Shown here: in pieces, positions 53,591-62,640 of the stretch
Position numbering within the stretch: position 1 is the stretch's first letter
Layout: every line of letters begins with the position of its first letter
Assembly (NCBI RefSeq): GCF_026229185.1
Contig: NZ_JAGGJA010000018.1
Location: forward strand, 1-64,000
DNA: 64,000 nucleotides
Direction of reading: 5' to 3'
Origin: Fodinibius salsisoli
GTDB lineage: Bacteria > Bacteroidota > Rhodothermia > Balneolales > Balneolaceae
Translations under genes and position numbers: made by a program
Notes under the pieces: model-generated
Seen by the model: the letters and a program-made list of their open reading frames with translations, nothing else
Databases searched by the model: none
Told to the model about the DNA's origin: nothing

Positions 53591-54787
53591 CTATTTATTG
53601 ATTTGTTGCATAGTGGCTTCACGCAAAGCCGGGTCCCACATCAGTCGCTGTTGGTAATCCTGGTGCATAAGCGTGCTACTCATGTGGAACCAGAAAGCTA
53701 CCTGAAGGGAGTCAAAAAATACGGCTTGTCCAAAGGGTTCTTCGGAATAAGTTGAAGCCCCGTAGTCCAGGCCATTCAGCAGCCCCATCCGATTGTCATA
53801 AAGCGCCCCATAGTAGGTAAAGTCGCTATTGAGGCTTTGGCGCTCATAAGGCCAATCCATAATCGATTTTATTCGTTTGGAAACAGCCGGTGAAATAAGT
53901 TCATTTTGTTGAAGGCGGACCATAAGCTCCGAAAGCTCGCTGGCTGTTGATTGCGGGAATAAACTCAGCGCATCGCGACGGTGCCTGAACTGCATAGAGA
54001 GTCCCTGGGCCGCTTTGAATGTGTCCGAAATCTTTTTGTAGTAGAGCGAATCAGATTGATATCTGCGGGCATTCGCCAGAACAGTATCCTGAAAAGCCTG
54101 TTCGCTCATCGCCGTTAATGTTTCAAAATGTGGCTGAAAGGTAGTGCCTGTAACAGCCGGATTAATGGTGATGTAAAGCCCTGAAAAGGGAAGGGGATGA
54201 TCCGTATGCTGCAGGTTCAGCTGCTCGAAAGTGGTACTTATATTATCCTGGCCTAATTTATAAAAAAGGTAGTCAGAAATGGCCAAATCATTGAAAACCA
54301 GGGCCGTTCGGACCAATGCGTCCAGTGGAGCCTTGCCCTCCCTTAGCACGCCCTTATTGGTGAGCGAAGTCTTGGCATCTGTATGATTTGAGGCATCAAT
54401 ATACGGCAGTTGATACCGGTCGATTTGCGTCAGTGGAATCAGTTCATCCGGATCCAGGGAATCTGCTTCAACCAACCGGGCATAAGTAGCAATTAGAAAA
54501 AAGTTGGAAAGCGTACCCATGGTATGCTGTTCATTGCCGCCATAAGAAATAGTAGTATCCGCGTTGACCGTTGAACGTGATACCACGGCCACTCGCTCGG
54601 GATTCGCGGCAATGTACTCAGTGAGCCCTTTAAGAGAAGTAGTTTTGGGGACCCACTGTTGGCCTTCCTGCAGATCGTCGCTGTTTTCTGATAAGGTAAC
54701 GAGGGCATCGAGGTTAAAACCAAAGACAATGAAAAAGACGAGCAAGAGGGTGCCAATAGTGACACCAATAAATTTTAAAATGCGCAT
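53591..54787 (-). CDS. Beta-lactamase-like serine hydrolase protein, catalytic residues doubtful
   Basis: 398 residues. An N-terminal span (FIGVTIGTLLLVFFIVFGFNL) anchors it to the membrane with the bulk outside. The layout resembles class A beta-lactamase/transpeptidase-like proteins: MGTLSNFFLIATYARLVEA takes the place of the SxxK helix, ALVFNDLAISDYLFYKLG that of the SDN loop, and TYYGALYDNRMGLLNGLDYG that of KTG. The SxxK lysine is missing (SNFF), so normal catalysis is doubtful. It may be an inactive relative or belong to a divergent family. No neighbour suggests a substrate. Confidence 0.6.
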   Translation of the reverse strand: MRILKFIGVTIGTLLLVFFIVFGFNLDALVTLSENSDDLQEGQQWVPKTTSLKGLTEYIAANPERVAVVSRSTVNADTTISYGGNEQHTMGTLSNFFLIATYARLVEADSLDPDELIPLTQIDRYQLPYIDASNHTDAKTSLTNKGVLREGKAPLDALVRTALVFNDLAISDYLFYKLGQDNISTTFEQLNLQHTDHPLPFSGLYITINPAVTGTTFQPHFETLTAMSEQAFQDTVLANARRYQSDSLYYKKISDTFKAAQGLSMQFRHRRDALSLFPQSTASELSELMVRLQQNELISPAVSKRIKSIMDWPYERQSLNSDFTYYGALYDNRMGLLNGLDYGASTYSEEPFGQAVFFDSLQVAFWFHMSSTLMHQDYQQRLMWDPALREATMQQINK

Positions 54788-55133
54788 GAATACGATTAGA
54801 GCGTATGAAATTTGAACCCTGAAATATAATCATCCTGCCAATAGAAATCAGGTCTAAAAGCAAGAAGTAATGAGCGAGAAGGAAGAAGCCAGAAGAGTAC
54901 TTAAAAAACGGTTAGAAAGTGTTTGGAAGGCGTTTTTAAAAATCCGTTTAGCGGTTATAGATGAGTATTCAATCTCCCTCTACTCCGTTAAAACTTCGTA
55001 GAGTTGGCTAAATCCTTCTTACCGCCGGCAGGCGATCATGGCTCCAAAGCTTGTCCCGAATGCTATCGGGGAGGGACTTCAAAATGGTAGCTTCTAAAGG
55101 GGGGGCACAAGCCTCGATCTCTATTAAGGAGTT

Positions 55134-55172
55134 CCTCCTTGCGTGTCCCGAGCGATTCGGGGGAGAAGGAGG
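55134..55172. repeat. Nested hairpin, REP-like
   Basis: CCTCCTT (55134-55140) pairs with AAGGAGG (55166-55172); inside, TCCCGA and TTCGGG form a second stem around GCGA. A related CCCGA...TCGGGG palindrome lies 70 bp to the left. Unlike the ACCCGTC family at 30.5 kb, so a separate repeat type. Confidence 0.55.
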
Positions 55173-55304
55173 ACAGGAGGATTGACCTGCCTGATGGAGT
55201 CGAATCAGCTCTTTCACCATATAGAAGACGATTTTTAATTCAGTAAGTGGTTTAATTCCCTGACCCTCTGGGTCGGAAAGAATAATAAGTTGAAATTAGA
55301 TAGA

Positions 55305-55330
55305 TACCTCGTGGGCTCTGCCCCGAGGTA
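55305..55330. repeat. Stem-loop before the DUF819 gene end
   Basis: TACCTCG (55305-55311) and CGAGGTA (55324-55330) form a perfect 7-bp stem with a G+C-rich 12-base centre. It lies 62 bp past the stop of the DUF819 gene on the minus strand and could end that transcript, though no T-tract follows. Confidence 0.45.
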
Positions 55331-55391
55331 GTTCATTCACTAAATGCATACTTTTTACTTTTCGGTCTTTACTTCTGGCTTCTCACCGATG

Positions 55392-56645
55392 CTAACTCAC
55401 AAACTTCATCATGAGGGCACAAACATAGGCCGCATAGGTGCCAAGGGCATAGCCCAAGACGGCAAGCAATACACCCACCGGAGCCAGGGCCGGATGGAAA
55501 GCAGAAGCTACAATTGGGGCTGATGCCGCGCCCCCAACATTGGCTTGGCTACCAACTGCAACAAAGAAAAAGGGTGCATTGATAATCTTGGCAACGATAA
55601 AGAGAATGCTTACATGGATGAGAATCCACATAAGGCCGATGAGAAAGAAACCCGGGTTTTCAAAGATAGCCAATACGTTCATCTTCATTCCGATGGTGGC
55701 TACAAGAATATAAAGAAATAGGCTCCCAACTTTAGAAGCTCCCGCTCCTTCCAGTTCACGTGCCTTGGTAAAAGAGAGTAAAAGTCCCCCGGTGGTGGCT
55801 ATCACAATTATCCAGAAAAACCGGGAATCCAGGCTCAATTGACTTAATTGAGGAGCGTTTTCAGCAATCCAGGGAGCAATGGCATCGGCTCCCAGATGTC
55901 CAATAGCGGTTATGACAAAAGCCACGGCAACGATGCTGGTTAGATCAGACAATGTAGGAATTTTGGCAATGCTTGCTTTATAATCCTCAATTTTCTTGCG
56001 CAGTTCGGTAATGGGCGTGGCATCCGCTTTAAACCACCGGTCGATGCGTTCCGAGATGCCGGCTCCATACAGCAGAAAGGCCAGCCAGATATTGGCTACA
56101 ATGATATCCACAGTAACCATAGCCGAAAACAGGTTATCACTCGGGTTAAAAACTTCGTACATGGCCGTTTGGTTTGCGCCGCCTCCAATCCAGCTGCCGG
56201 CTACGGTTGAGAGTCCTCGCCAAAGGGCATCAGGTCCGGTTCCTCCCACGAGATCCGGGGCAAAATAGCCGGCAGTAAGCACTGCAATAGGCCCGCCAAT
56301 AGCAATGCCCACAGTCCCGGCTAAAAACATGATAATGGCCTTGGGACCCAATCCAATGATGCCTTTGAAGTCAATACTAAGGGTCAAAAGTATCAGGCTG
56401 GCGGGTAGGAGGTAGCGGGATGCAACGAAATAGAGATTCGACTCTTCACCGGATATCAGCCCCAGCGAATTGAAAATAGATGGGATGAAATAGCACAACA
56501 GGAGCGAGGGAACGAAGGTGTAGAATTTCTTCCAAAAGGGTTTTTCACTGCTGGAGGTAATAAAAATTAATGCCAATATGGCCAGCAGGAGGCCTAAAAC
56601 AACCGCATCATTCGTGAAAACCGGGGCAGCAAAAAGTGTAATCAT
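55392..56645 (-). CDS. DUF819 (YjcL-like) membrane protein
   Basis: 417 residues with about ten to twelve membrane spans. Marks of DUF819: AVVLGLLLAILALIF at the start, SRYLLPASLILLTLSIDFKGIIGLGPKAIIMFLAGTVGIAIGGPIAV, the loop LSTVAGSWIGGGANQTAMYEV, and the C-terminal VAVGSQANVGGAASAPIVASAFHPALAPVGVLLAVLGYALGTYAAY. The family resembles secondary transporters (an inverted repeat with GSWIGGGAN and GSQANVGGAAS halves), but no substrate is established. It is divergent from the dap-thr operon. Confidence 0.9.
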   Translation of the reverse strand: MITLFAAPVFTNDAVVLGLLLAILALIFITSSSEKPFWKKFYTFVPSLLLCYFIPSIFNSLGLISGEESNLYFVASRYLLPASLILLTLSIDFKGIIGLGPKAIIMFLAGTVGIAIGGPIAVLTAGYFAPDLVGGTGPDALWRGLSTVAGSWIGGGANQTAMYEVFNPSDNLFSAMVTVDIIVANIWLAFLLYGAGISERIDRWFKADATPITELRKKIEDYKASIAKIPTLSDLTSIVAVAFVITAIGHLGADAIAPWIAENAPQLSQLSLDSRFFWIIVIATTGGLLLSFTKARELEGAGASKVGSLFLYILVATIGMKMNVLAIFENPGFFLIGLMWILIHVSILFIVAKIINAPFFFVAVGSQANVGGAASAPIVASAFHPALAPVGVLLAVLGYALGTYAAYVCALMMKFVS

Positions 56646-56775
56646 AATTTTATTTATTTAGATGATTAAGCGGGAATCTACATTATATTAAGGGTTCTGT
56701 GCAAATGGTATGAAAATAGGGTTTGAAAAGGTTATACTTACTGACTCTATTTTAAATTCGAATTGTTAGGTATAT

Positions 56776-57450
56776 ATGAAGTTTGCAGTAATTGGGGCCG
56801 GTAAAACCGGTGGTAAAGTAGTTGACGTTTTAGGGAAGGAACAGGTCGTTGGGCCTTTTGATGAATTTAATAAACCCACGGCCGAGAAGCTTAAAGAAGC
56901 AGATGCCGCAATTCTGTTTGTCCCCGGTGCGGCGGTTGAAGATGTCTTTGATCCATTGATCGAAGCTGGAATTCCTGCTGCTTGGGGCACAACGGGTTAT
57001 GAGTGGCCGGATGATCTTGATGCTAAGCTGCGCACAAAAGGAATTAAGTGGCTGAAAGCGTCTAATTTTAGTTTGGGTATGAGTATTGTCCGGCGCTGCC
57101 TTAATATAATCGGGCAAGGTTCTTCCGTACTGACGAATCCTACGTTCAAGATACATGAGGTTCATCATGTTCATAAACAGGATGCGCCCAGCGGTACCGC
57201 ACTCTCGTGGGAAGAATGGCTGGGCCGCGATGCGGAGATAACCTCCGAGCGGAAGGGGGATGTTAAAGGCATCCATCAGCTGGAAGTTCGAACAGAAACC
57301 GAGTCAATACAGTTGGAACATAAGGCGCATGACCGGAAAATTTTTGCTGAAGGAGCTATTTGGGCTGCCGAACAGCTGGTAAAATCTGATATCGAGGCCG
57401 GATTTTACGACTTTTCAACAATTTTTGACCAAGCAATGCAACGACAATAA
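56776..57450 (+). CDS. dapB: 4-hydroxy-tetrahydrodipicolinate reductase
   Basis: 224 residues, a short form of DapB. N-terminal NAD(P)-binding FAVIGAGKTGGKVVDVLG, GIPAAWGTTGYEW, the proposed active-site segment EVHHVHKQDAPSGTALSW, and the closing ADR-like region IQLEHKAHDRKIFAEGAIWAAEQL. It reduces the DapA product on the way to lysine and diaminopimelate. It is the first gene of the aspartate-family operon; dapA follows after two bases. The 130-bp upstream spacer holds no clear leader peptide or riboswitch. Confidence 0.93.
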   Translation: MKFAVIGAGKTGGKVVDVLGKEQVVGPFDEFNKPTAEKLKEADAAILFVPGAAVEDVFDPLIEAGIPAAWGTTGYEWPDDLDAKLRTKGIKWLKASNFSLGMSIVRRCLNIIGQGSSVLTNPTFKIHEVHHVHKQDAPSGTALSWEEWLGRDAEITSERKGDVKGIHQLEVRTETESIQLEHKAHDRKIFAEGAIWAAEQLVKSDIEAGFYDFSTIFDQAMQRQ

Positions 57451-57452
57451 CT

Positions 57453-58337
57453 ATGAGTATTAGAGAAAGGAAATTATGGACCGCCCTGGCAACCCCCATG
57501 CAGGAAAATGGAGATCTTCACTTAGAAGATTTTGCTTCGCTGGTCCACCGACAAGATGATGCCGGGAACGGGGTGCTTGTACTGGGAAGCACCGGTGAGG
57601 GATTGGCGTTGGGACTCGAAGACAAAAAGAAAGTCGTTGAAACGGCGGCCAGTCTCAATATCGAAGTTCCCCTTATGGTGGGCGTAGGAGGGTTTAACCT
57701 CCGCGAACAAATAGAGTGGATAGAGTATTGTCAACAGTTCGAAGTTGATGCGTTTTTGTTAGTGACTCCGCTATACGCTAAGCCCGGCGAAAAGGGACAA
57801 GTTGAATGGTTTAAGGCTTTATTAGACGCAGCAGATAAACCCTGTATGCTCTATAATGTGCCTTCGCGCACGGGCACTAAAATGAGTCCGCTCGTACTGT
57901 CCGAACTGCACGATCATCCAAACTTTTTGGCCTTGAAAGAAGCCAGTGGCAGCATCGAAGAGTACCAGGATTATCGGAAAACAGCTCCGGATGTAGCCTG
58001 CTACAGCGGAGATGACGCTTTGTTGCCGTTCTTCGCCATGGCGGGATGCAGCGGATTGGTTTCAGTAGCTTCCAACGTATGGCCTAAAGCCGTTCATCGA
58101 TATGTGGAATGGTGCCTCGACGGACGTGGACCTGAGCTTTTGCCTTTGTGGCAAGAGTGTTCAGACGTTCTTTTTAGAGCACCGAATCCTATTCCGGTGA
58201 AAGTATTGCTTAAGGAAAAGGGTTGGATTTCATCCGCAACCCTGCGTCCACCGTTAACCGGTGATGAGGTTGAAGATATCAGCGTATTAAAAAATGCAGA
58301 CCAGATGATTCAGAACTGGTACGAAAATAATAGCTAA
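57453..58337 (+). CDS. dapA: 4-hydroxy-tetrahydrodipicolinate synthase
   Basis: 294 residues. Condenses pyruvate with aspartate semialdehyde. GVLVLGSTGEGLALGLEDKKKVVE near the N-terminus, tyrosine and YNVPSRTGTKMSP, and the Schiff-base lysine in FLALKEASGSIEEYQD, followed by YSGDDALLPFFAMAGCSGLVSVASNVWP. All are usual for DapA. It starts two bases after dapB and is followed, after 71 bp, by dapD. Confidence 0.95.
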   Translation: MSIRERKLWTALATPMQENGDLHLEDFASLVHRQDDAGNGVLVLGSTGEGLALGLEDKKKVVETAASLNIEVPLMVGVGGFNLREQIEWIEYCQQFEVDAFLLVTPLYAKPGEKGQVEWFKALLDAADKPCMLYNVPSRTGTKMSPLVLSELHDHPNFLALKEASGSIEEYQDYRKTAPDVACYSGDDALLPFFAMAGCSGLVSVASNVWPKAVHRYVEWCLDGRGPELLPLWQECSDVLFRAPNPIPVKVLLKEKGWISSATLRPPLTGDEVEDISVLKNADQMIQNWYENNS

Positions 58338-58408
58338 CGATAATTTTATCCGGGTAATAAACATCCGGGACAAGAATAAAGATCTAATTTTAAAATATAG
58401 ATTAAGTA

Positions 58409-59164
58409 ATGAGTGACAATAATTGGGAAGAAGTGTTAGAAGAACTTGAGAAAGGAAATGTACGGTCAGCCAATCCCAAAGGGGATGGCTGGGAAGCTAA
58501 TGTAGAGGTCAAAGAAGCGATTCTGGCTTCCTTTGGTGCGGGCGAAAATACCGAGTATTCCGGCATCTATGATGGTTTTGTTGATAAGCACAATTTGCCT
58601 CCCCGACGTTTTACCGCGGATGAAAACGTACGATTGGTGCCCGGTGGATCATCCGTGCGGCGGGGAGCCTATATCGCACCTGGCGTTATCATTATGCCCC
58701 CGGCTTATGTTAATGTAGGCGCTTACGTAGATGAAGGGACCATGGTGGACAGCCACGCATTGGTAGGATCGTGTGCACAGGTGGGTAAAAATGTTCACCT
58801 TTCTGCCGGCGTTCAGCTGGGAGGCGTATTAGAACCGGTAGGATTATCGCCCGTTGTGATTGAAGATGACTGCTTTATTGGAGCAGGAGCCGTTATAGTA
58901 GAGGGCATCTTGGTCAAGAAAGGAGCCGTTATTGCACCCGGTGTGACGTTGTCAAAATCTATTCCGGTTTATGATTGCGTTAATGAAAAGATCCTGGAAA
59001 AAGGAGCTCCTATCCCTGAACGAGCGGTAGTCATTCCCGGTACACGACCGATGAGCAGCAAATGGGCGCAAGAGCAGGGATTGAATATGGCCTGCCCCAT
59101 GATCGTCAAATATCGCGATGAACAAAGTGATGCTTCTCTTGAGTTAGAAGACGCTTTACGTTAG
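58409..59164 (+). CDS. dapD: Tetrahydrodipicolinate N-succinyltransferase
   Basis: 251 residues, shorter at the N-terminus than the E. coli enzyme of 274. The left-handed beta-helix is clear: SSVRRGAYIAPGVIIMPPAYVNVGAYVDEGTMVDSHALVGSCAQVGKNVHLSAGVQLGGVLEP, then IEDDCFIGAGAVIVEGILVKKGAVIAPGV. This is the DapD rather than DapH pattern, so the succinylase route to diaminopimelate is likely, though the acyl donor is inferred. The gene sits between dapA and thrA. Confidence 0.9.
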   Translation: MSDNNWEEVLEELEKGNVRSANPKGDGWEANVEVKEAILASFGAGENTEYSGIYDGFVDKHNLPPRRFTADENVRLVPGGSSVRRGAYIAPGVIIMPPAYVNVGAYVDEGTMVDSHALVGSCAQVGKNVHLSAGVQLGGVLEPVGLSPVVIEDDCFIGAGAVIVEGILVKKGAVIAPGVTLSKSIPVYDCVNEKILEKGAPIPERAVVIPGTRPMSSKWAQEQGLNMACPMIVKYRDEQSDASLELEDALR

Positions 59165-59205
59165 ACTAAATCGGTAACAACACCTCGGTCCAAAAAGTAT
59201 TTCCA

Positions 59206-61677
59206 ATGCGTATTTTAAAATTCGGCGGCTCTTCGGTAGGTTCTGAAGAAGCCATCAAACAAGTTATCCAAATTATTAGCCGTAAGCTGGAGAACGACCG
59301 TATTCATGTGGTCGTTTCGGCTTTCGGTGGTGTTACTCATCTGCTGGAAGAAATGGTAGAGGAAGCTTATGCGGGGGAAGAGGCCTACCGGACCAAGCTT
59401 AAAGAAGTGGAAGAACGACACATCGAAGTTGTTCGGAAACTTATTAAGGTTAAACAGCAAAGTCATGTGTTAACGCAACTCAAGGTGCTGTTCAATGAGC
59501 TGGAAGATGTGTTGCACGGAGTTTCCTTAACCCGCGAGCTGACCGAACGCACCCGGGACTTTGTGCTGGGCTTTGGAGAGCGTTTTTCCGCTTTTATCCT
59601 GAGCCATGCGTTACAGAGCGAAGGCATAGAAGCCGAATATATCGATGCGCGTGAGCTGATCACCACTGACAATAGATTTGGAAATGCCCGTGTGCGTACT
59701 TCGGACACCTATGCTGCCATTCAAAACAAATTAGGAGCGCTGGATAGCGTAGCTATTATTACCGGCTTCATCGCTTCTACGGAGACGGGAGAAACAACCA
59801 CACTTGGAAGGGGAGGATCGGATTATACGGCTTCCCTCATCGCAGCTGCACTGAAGGCGGAGGCCATCGAAATTTGGACCGATGTTACCGGTATAATGAC
59901 CGCTGACCCCCGTAAAGTCAGTGATCATTTGCCGATAAAAGAACTCTCCTATGAAGAAGCCATGGAGCTTTCTCATTTTGGGGCTAATGTCATCTATCCG
60001 CCTACCATACATCCTGCTATGGCGGATTCCATTCCCATATACATAAAGAATACATTCGAACCGGACGCTGCCGGTACCATCATCAGTAAGGACGGGAAGA
60101 AAGATTCCACCAACGTGCAGGGCATCTCCTCGATAGATGAGGTGACGCTCATCACCCTCGAAGGCAGTGGAATGGTGGGGGTCAGTGGATTCGCTGCTCG
60201 CATCTTTTCGGTGTTGGCTGATGCCGGGGTTAATATTATCATGATCACCCAGGCCTCTTCGGAGCATACCGTTTGTTTTGCCGTGTTGCCGCACCAGGCG
60301 AATAGGGCGATGGATGCACTAAACGACAACTTTAGCCGGGAGATAGCCGAAGGAATCATTGATGAGATTATCGCAGAAAAAGATTGTTCGGTTGTAGCGG
60401 TTGTAGGAGAAGGCATGAAGCGTACGCCGGGCATCTCGGGACGACTCTTTCGTTCGCTTGGCCGTAACGGTATTAATGTACGCGCTATTGCTCAGGGCTC
60501 CTCGGAGCGTAACATCTCGGTGGTTGTGAAGGAGAAGGATCTATCCAAGACGCTGAATACCATCCACGATGCTTTTTTCCTGAGTAAGTTAAAATCCGTG
60601 AACCTGTTTCTGATAGGCATCGGCCTGATCGGAAGCAAGCTGCTTGAACTGTTTGAGAAGCAGACCGAGCTGCTTTTTGAAAAGCATAATATTAAGCTCA
60701 AGCTGTGCGGTATCGCCAATTCCCGCCACTTTAAGATCAATGCCGAGGGTATGCCGTTTACCGGCTGGCCGGATCATTTGGAGGAGAACGCAAAGCCGAT
60801 GAGCCTGGATCAGTTTTTGAAAGAAGCCGATCAGTTGAACCTCCCCAACAGTCTGTTTATTGATTGTACAGCCAGCCAGGAAGTATCGGATTTTTATCCG
60901 GAAGTCATGAAAGCAAACTTTTCGCTGGTGACGGCTAATAAGAAGGCCAACTCGGGTTCGTTAAAACGTTATGAAGAGCTCCAGGAACTGGCGCTCGAGC
61001 ATAACGTCATGTATCTCTATGAAACCAATGTTGGGGCGGGGCTTCCCGTGGTCAAAACGTTGAAAGAACAGGTGCTGGCCGGAGATACGATCACCAAGAT
61101 TGAAGGGGTGCTATCCGGGACGCTAAGCTACATCTTTAATACCTATGATGGAGCAACACCATTCAGTGAAGTAGTGCGTACCGCTTTGGAAAAAGGCTAT
61201 ACGGAACCCGATCCGAGAGAAGATCTGAATGGTCGTGATGTGGCCCGCAAGCTGATCATATTGGCGCGGGAGGCCGGTATAGAGATAGAGATGGATGACC
61301 TGTCAGTTGAAAACCTGGTCCCTGAGCCTGCCATGCAAGCCAATAGTATCGACCAGTTTTTTGATGAACTGGCTCAATTTGACGATGAGTTTAAAAAACG
61401 GTATGATCAGGCGGCTTCCAGGGGGAACAAGCTTTGCTACATCGCCAGTTACCAGGATGGTAAAGCCAATGTAGGGCTCCAGGAAATTGGTGGTCAACAT
61501 CCGTTTAACGGTCTTTCGGGCAGTGACAATATCTTTGCTTTCCACACCAAGCATTACCAGGATACGCCCTTGGTCGTAAAAGGACCGGGTGCCGGGGCTG
61601 AAGTTACGGCCAGCGGTATATTGGCGGATATCCTGAGGATCAGTAATGTGCCCGCATTTAGTAACGAAATTGTGTGA
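59206..61677 (+). CDS. thrA: Bifunctional aspartokinase/homoserine dehydrogenase
   Basis: 823 residues. The N-terminal aspartokinase (about 1-290) begins ILKFGGSSVGSEEAI and includes TLGRGGSDYTASLIAAAL; two ACT-type regulatory domains follow (VTLITLEGSGMVGVSGFAARIF and CSVVAVVGEGMKRTPGISGRLF), then homoserine dehydrogenase (from about 465) with LFLIGIGLIGSKLLELF, TANKKANSG, and GVLSGTLSYIFNTYDG. It performs the first and third steps of the aspartate pathway. It is the only aspartokinase in the window and serves both the lysine genes before it and thrBC after it. Confidence 0.97.
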   Translation: MRILKFGGSSVGSEEAIKQVIQIISRKLENDRIHVVVSAFGGVTHLLEEMVEEAYAGEEAYRTKLKEVEERHIEVVRKLIKVKQQSHVLTQLKVLFNELEDVLHGVSLTRELTERTRDFVLGFGERFSAFILSHALQSEGIEAEYIDARELITTDNRFGNARVRTSDTYAAIQNKLGALDSVAIITGFIASTETGETTTLGRGGSDYTASLIAAALKAEAIEIWTDVTGIMTADPRKVSDHLPIKELSYEEAMELSHFGANVIYPPTIHPAMADSIPIYIKNTFEPDAAGTIISKDGKKDSTNVQGISSIDEVTLITLEGSGMVGVSGFAARIFSVLADAGVNIIMITQASSEHTVCFAVLPHQANRAMDALNDNFSREIAEGIIDEIIAEKDCSVVAVVGEGMKRTPGISGRLFRSLGRNGINVRAIAQGSSERNISVVVKEKDLSKTLNTIHDAFFLSKLKSVNLFLIGIGLIGSKLLELFEKQTELLFEKHNIKLKLCGIANSRHFKINAEGMPFTGWPDHLEENAKPMSLDQFLKEADQLNLPNSLFIDCTASQEVSDFYPEVMKANFSLVTANKKANSGSLKRYEELQELALEHNVMYLYETNVGAGLPVVKTLKEQVLAGDTITKIEGVLSGTLSYIFNTYDGATPFSEVVRTALEKGYTEPDPREDLNGRDVARKLIILAREAGIEIEMDDLSVENLVPEPAMQANSIDQFFDELAQFDDEFKKRYDQAASRGNKLCYIASYQDGKANVGLQEIGGQHPFNGLSGSDNIFAFHTKHYQDTPLVVKGPGAGAEVTASGILADILRISNVPAFSNEIV

Positions 61678-61683
61678 TAAATA

Positions 61684-62640
61684 ATGAGCGAATTTAAGTA
61701 TAAGGAAGTCCGGGTTTTTGCCCCGGCCAGTGTAGCCAATGTAAGTTGTGGATTTGATGTGATGGGATTCGCCCTGGGCACCCCCGGTGACGAAATTATC
61801 GTCCGCCAAAATCCGGAAGGGGAGGGCGTTACCATCAACAAGGTGACAGGTGATGAAGGGGTGCTGCCCCTGGATGCCGACAAGAACACCGCCAGCGTTG
61901 CCGTTCAGGCACTGTTCCGCTCGCTGGGGTTCGATGGAGGCGTCGCAATTGAAGTACACAAGCAAATGCCCCTGGGCAGTGGATTAGGTTCCAGTGCGGC
62001 AAGTGCAGCCGGTGCCGTGTTGGCCGCCAACCATCTGTTGGGTAATCCCCTGGCCCGAAAGGCCCTGTTACCGTTTGCCGCTGAAGCGGAAAAGGCTGCC
62101 TGTGGAACGGCTCATTACGATAACGTAGGCCCTTCATTATTGGGAGGATTCGTATTTATCCGGAGCTCCGAAGCGCCGGATATACTCAACCTGTCTTATC
62201 CGGAAAACCTGCATGCAGTAGTGGTACATCCCCAGATTGAAATTAAAACCGGGGACACCCGTAAAATATTGCGGAATGACATCCAGCTGGGGAAAGCCGT
62301 AAAACAGTGGGGCAACGTGGGCGGTTTGGTAGCCGGACTGATGACCAAAGATTTAGACCTGATGGCCCGTTCGATGGAGGATGTGATTATTGAACCCATC
62401 CGTTCTGTACTGATTCCAGGTTATGACGCCGTCAAAAAAGCAGCTCTTGACGCAGGAGCCATCGGGGCCGGCATCGCGGGATCCGGTCCGTCCATTTTTG
62501 CACTGACGGCCGACCGTCAGATCGCTGAAAAGGTAAGCAAACGAATGAAAGCGGAATTAGATGGTATCGGTTTGCCATCGGATGAATATATCTCTGAGAT
62601 TAATACCAAAGGTTCAAAAGTAATTGATGTTAAAAGCTGA
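61684..62640 (+). CDS. thrB: Homoserine kinase
   Basis: 318 residues of the GHMP kinase family. N-terminal VRVFAPASVANVSCGFDVMGFAL, the ATP-binding glycine-rich loop PLGSGLGSSAASAAGAVLAAN, and the third motif GAIGAGIAGSGPSIFAL. It phosphorylates homoserine for threonine synthase. It starts six bases after thrA and overlaps thrC by 17 bp, so the three are translated from one message. Confidence 0.96.
   Translation: MSEFKYKEVRVFAPASVANVSCGFDVMGFALGTPGDEIIVRQNPEGEGVTINKVTGDEGVLPLDADKNTASVAVQALFRSLGFDGGVAIEVHKQMPLGSGLGSSAASAAGAVLAANHLLGNPLARKALLPFAAEAEKAACGTAHYDNVGPSLLGGFVFIRSSEAPDILNLSYPENLHAVVVHPQIEIKTGDTRKILRNDIQLGKAVKQWGNVGGLVAGLMTKDLDLMARSMEDVIIEPIRSVLIPGYDAVKKAALDAGAIGAGIAGSGPSIFALTADRQIAEKVSKRMKAELDGIGLPSDEYISEINTKGSKVIDVKS

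Larger units (their letters stand above)
54788..55391. other. Palindrome-rich spacer
   Basis: No gene is convincing in 604 bp. Repeat-like elements: TCCCGA (55054-55059) with TCGGGGA (55066-55072), a nested hairpin at 55134-55172, and TACCTCG (55305-55311) with CGAGGTA (55324-55330). The frame on the minus strand at 55008-55220 runs through these palindromes and is probably not a gene. Confidence 0.6.

Noticed and set aside
55008-55220. 70-codon minus-strand frame beginning MVKELIRLHQ
   Set aside because: It passes straight through the palindromes of the spacer, has no domain, and is best explained by the repeats.
56646-56775. Lysine riboswitch or leader peptide before dapB
   Set aside because: The 130-bp spacer is too short for a lysine riboswitch, shows no matching stems, and contains no Lys- or Thr-rich short frame.
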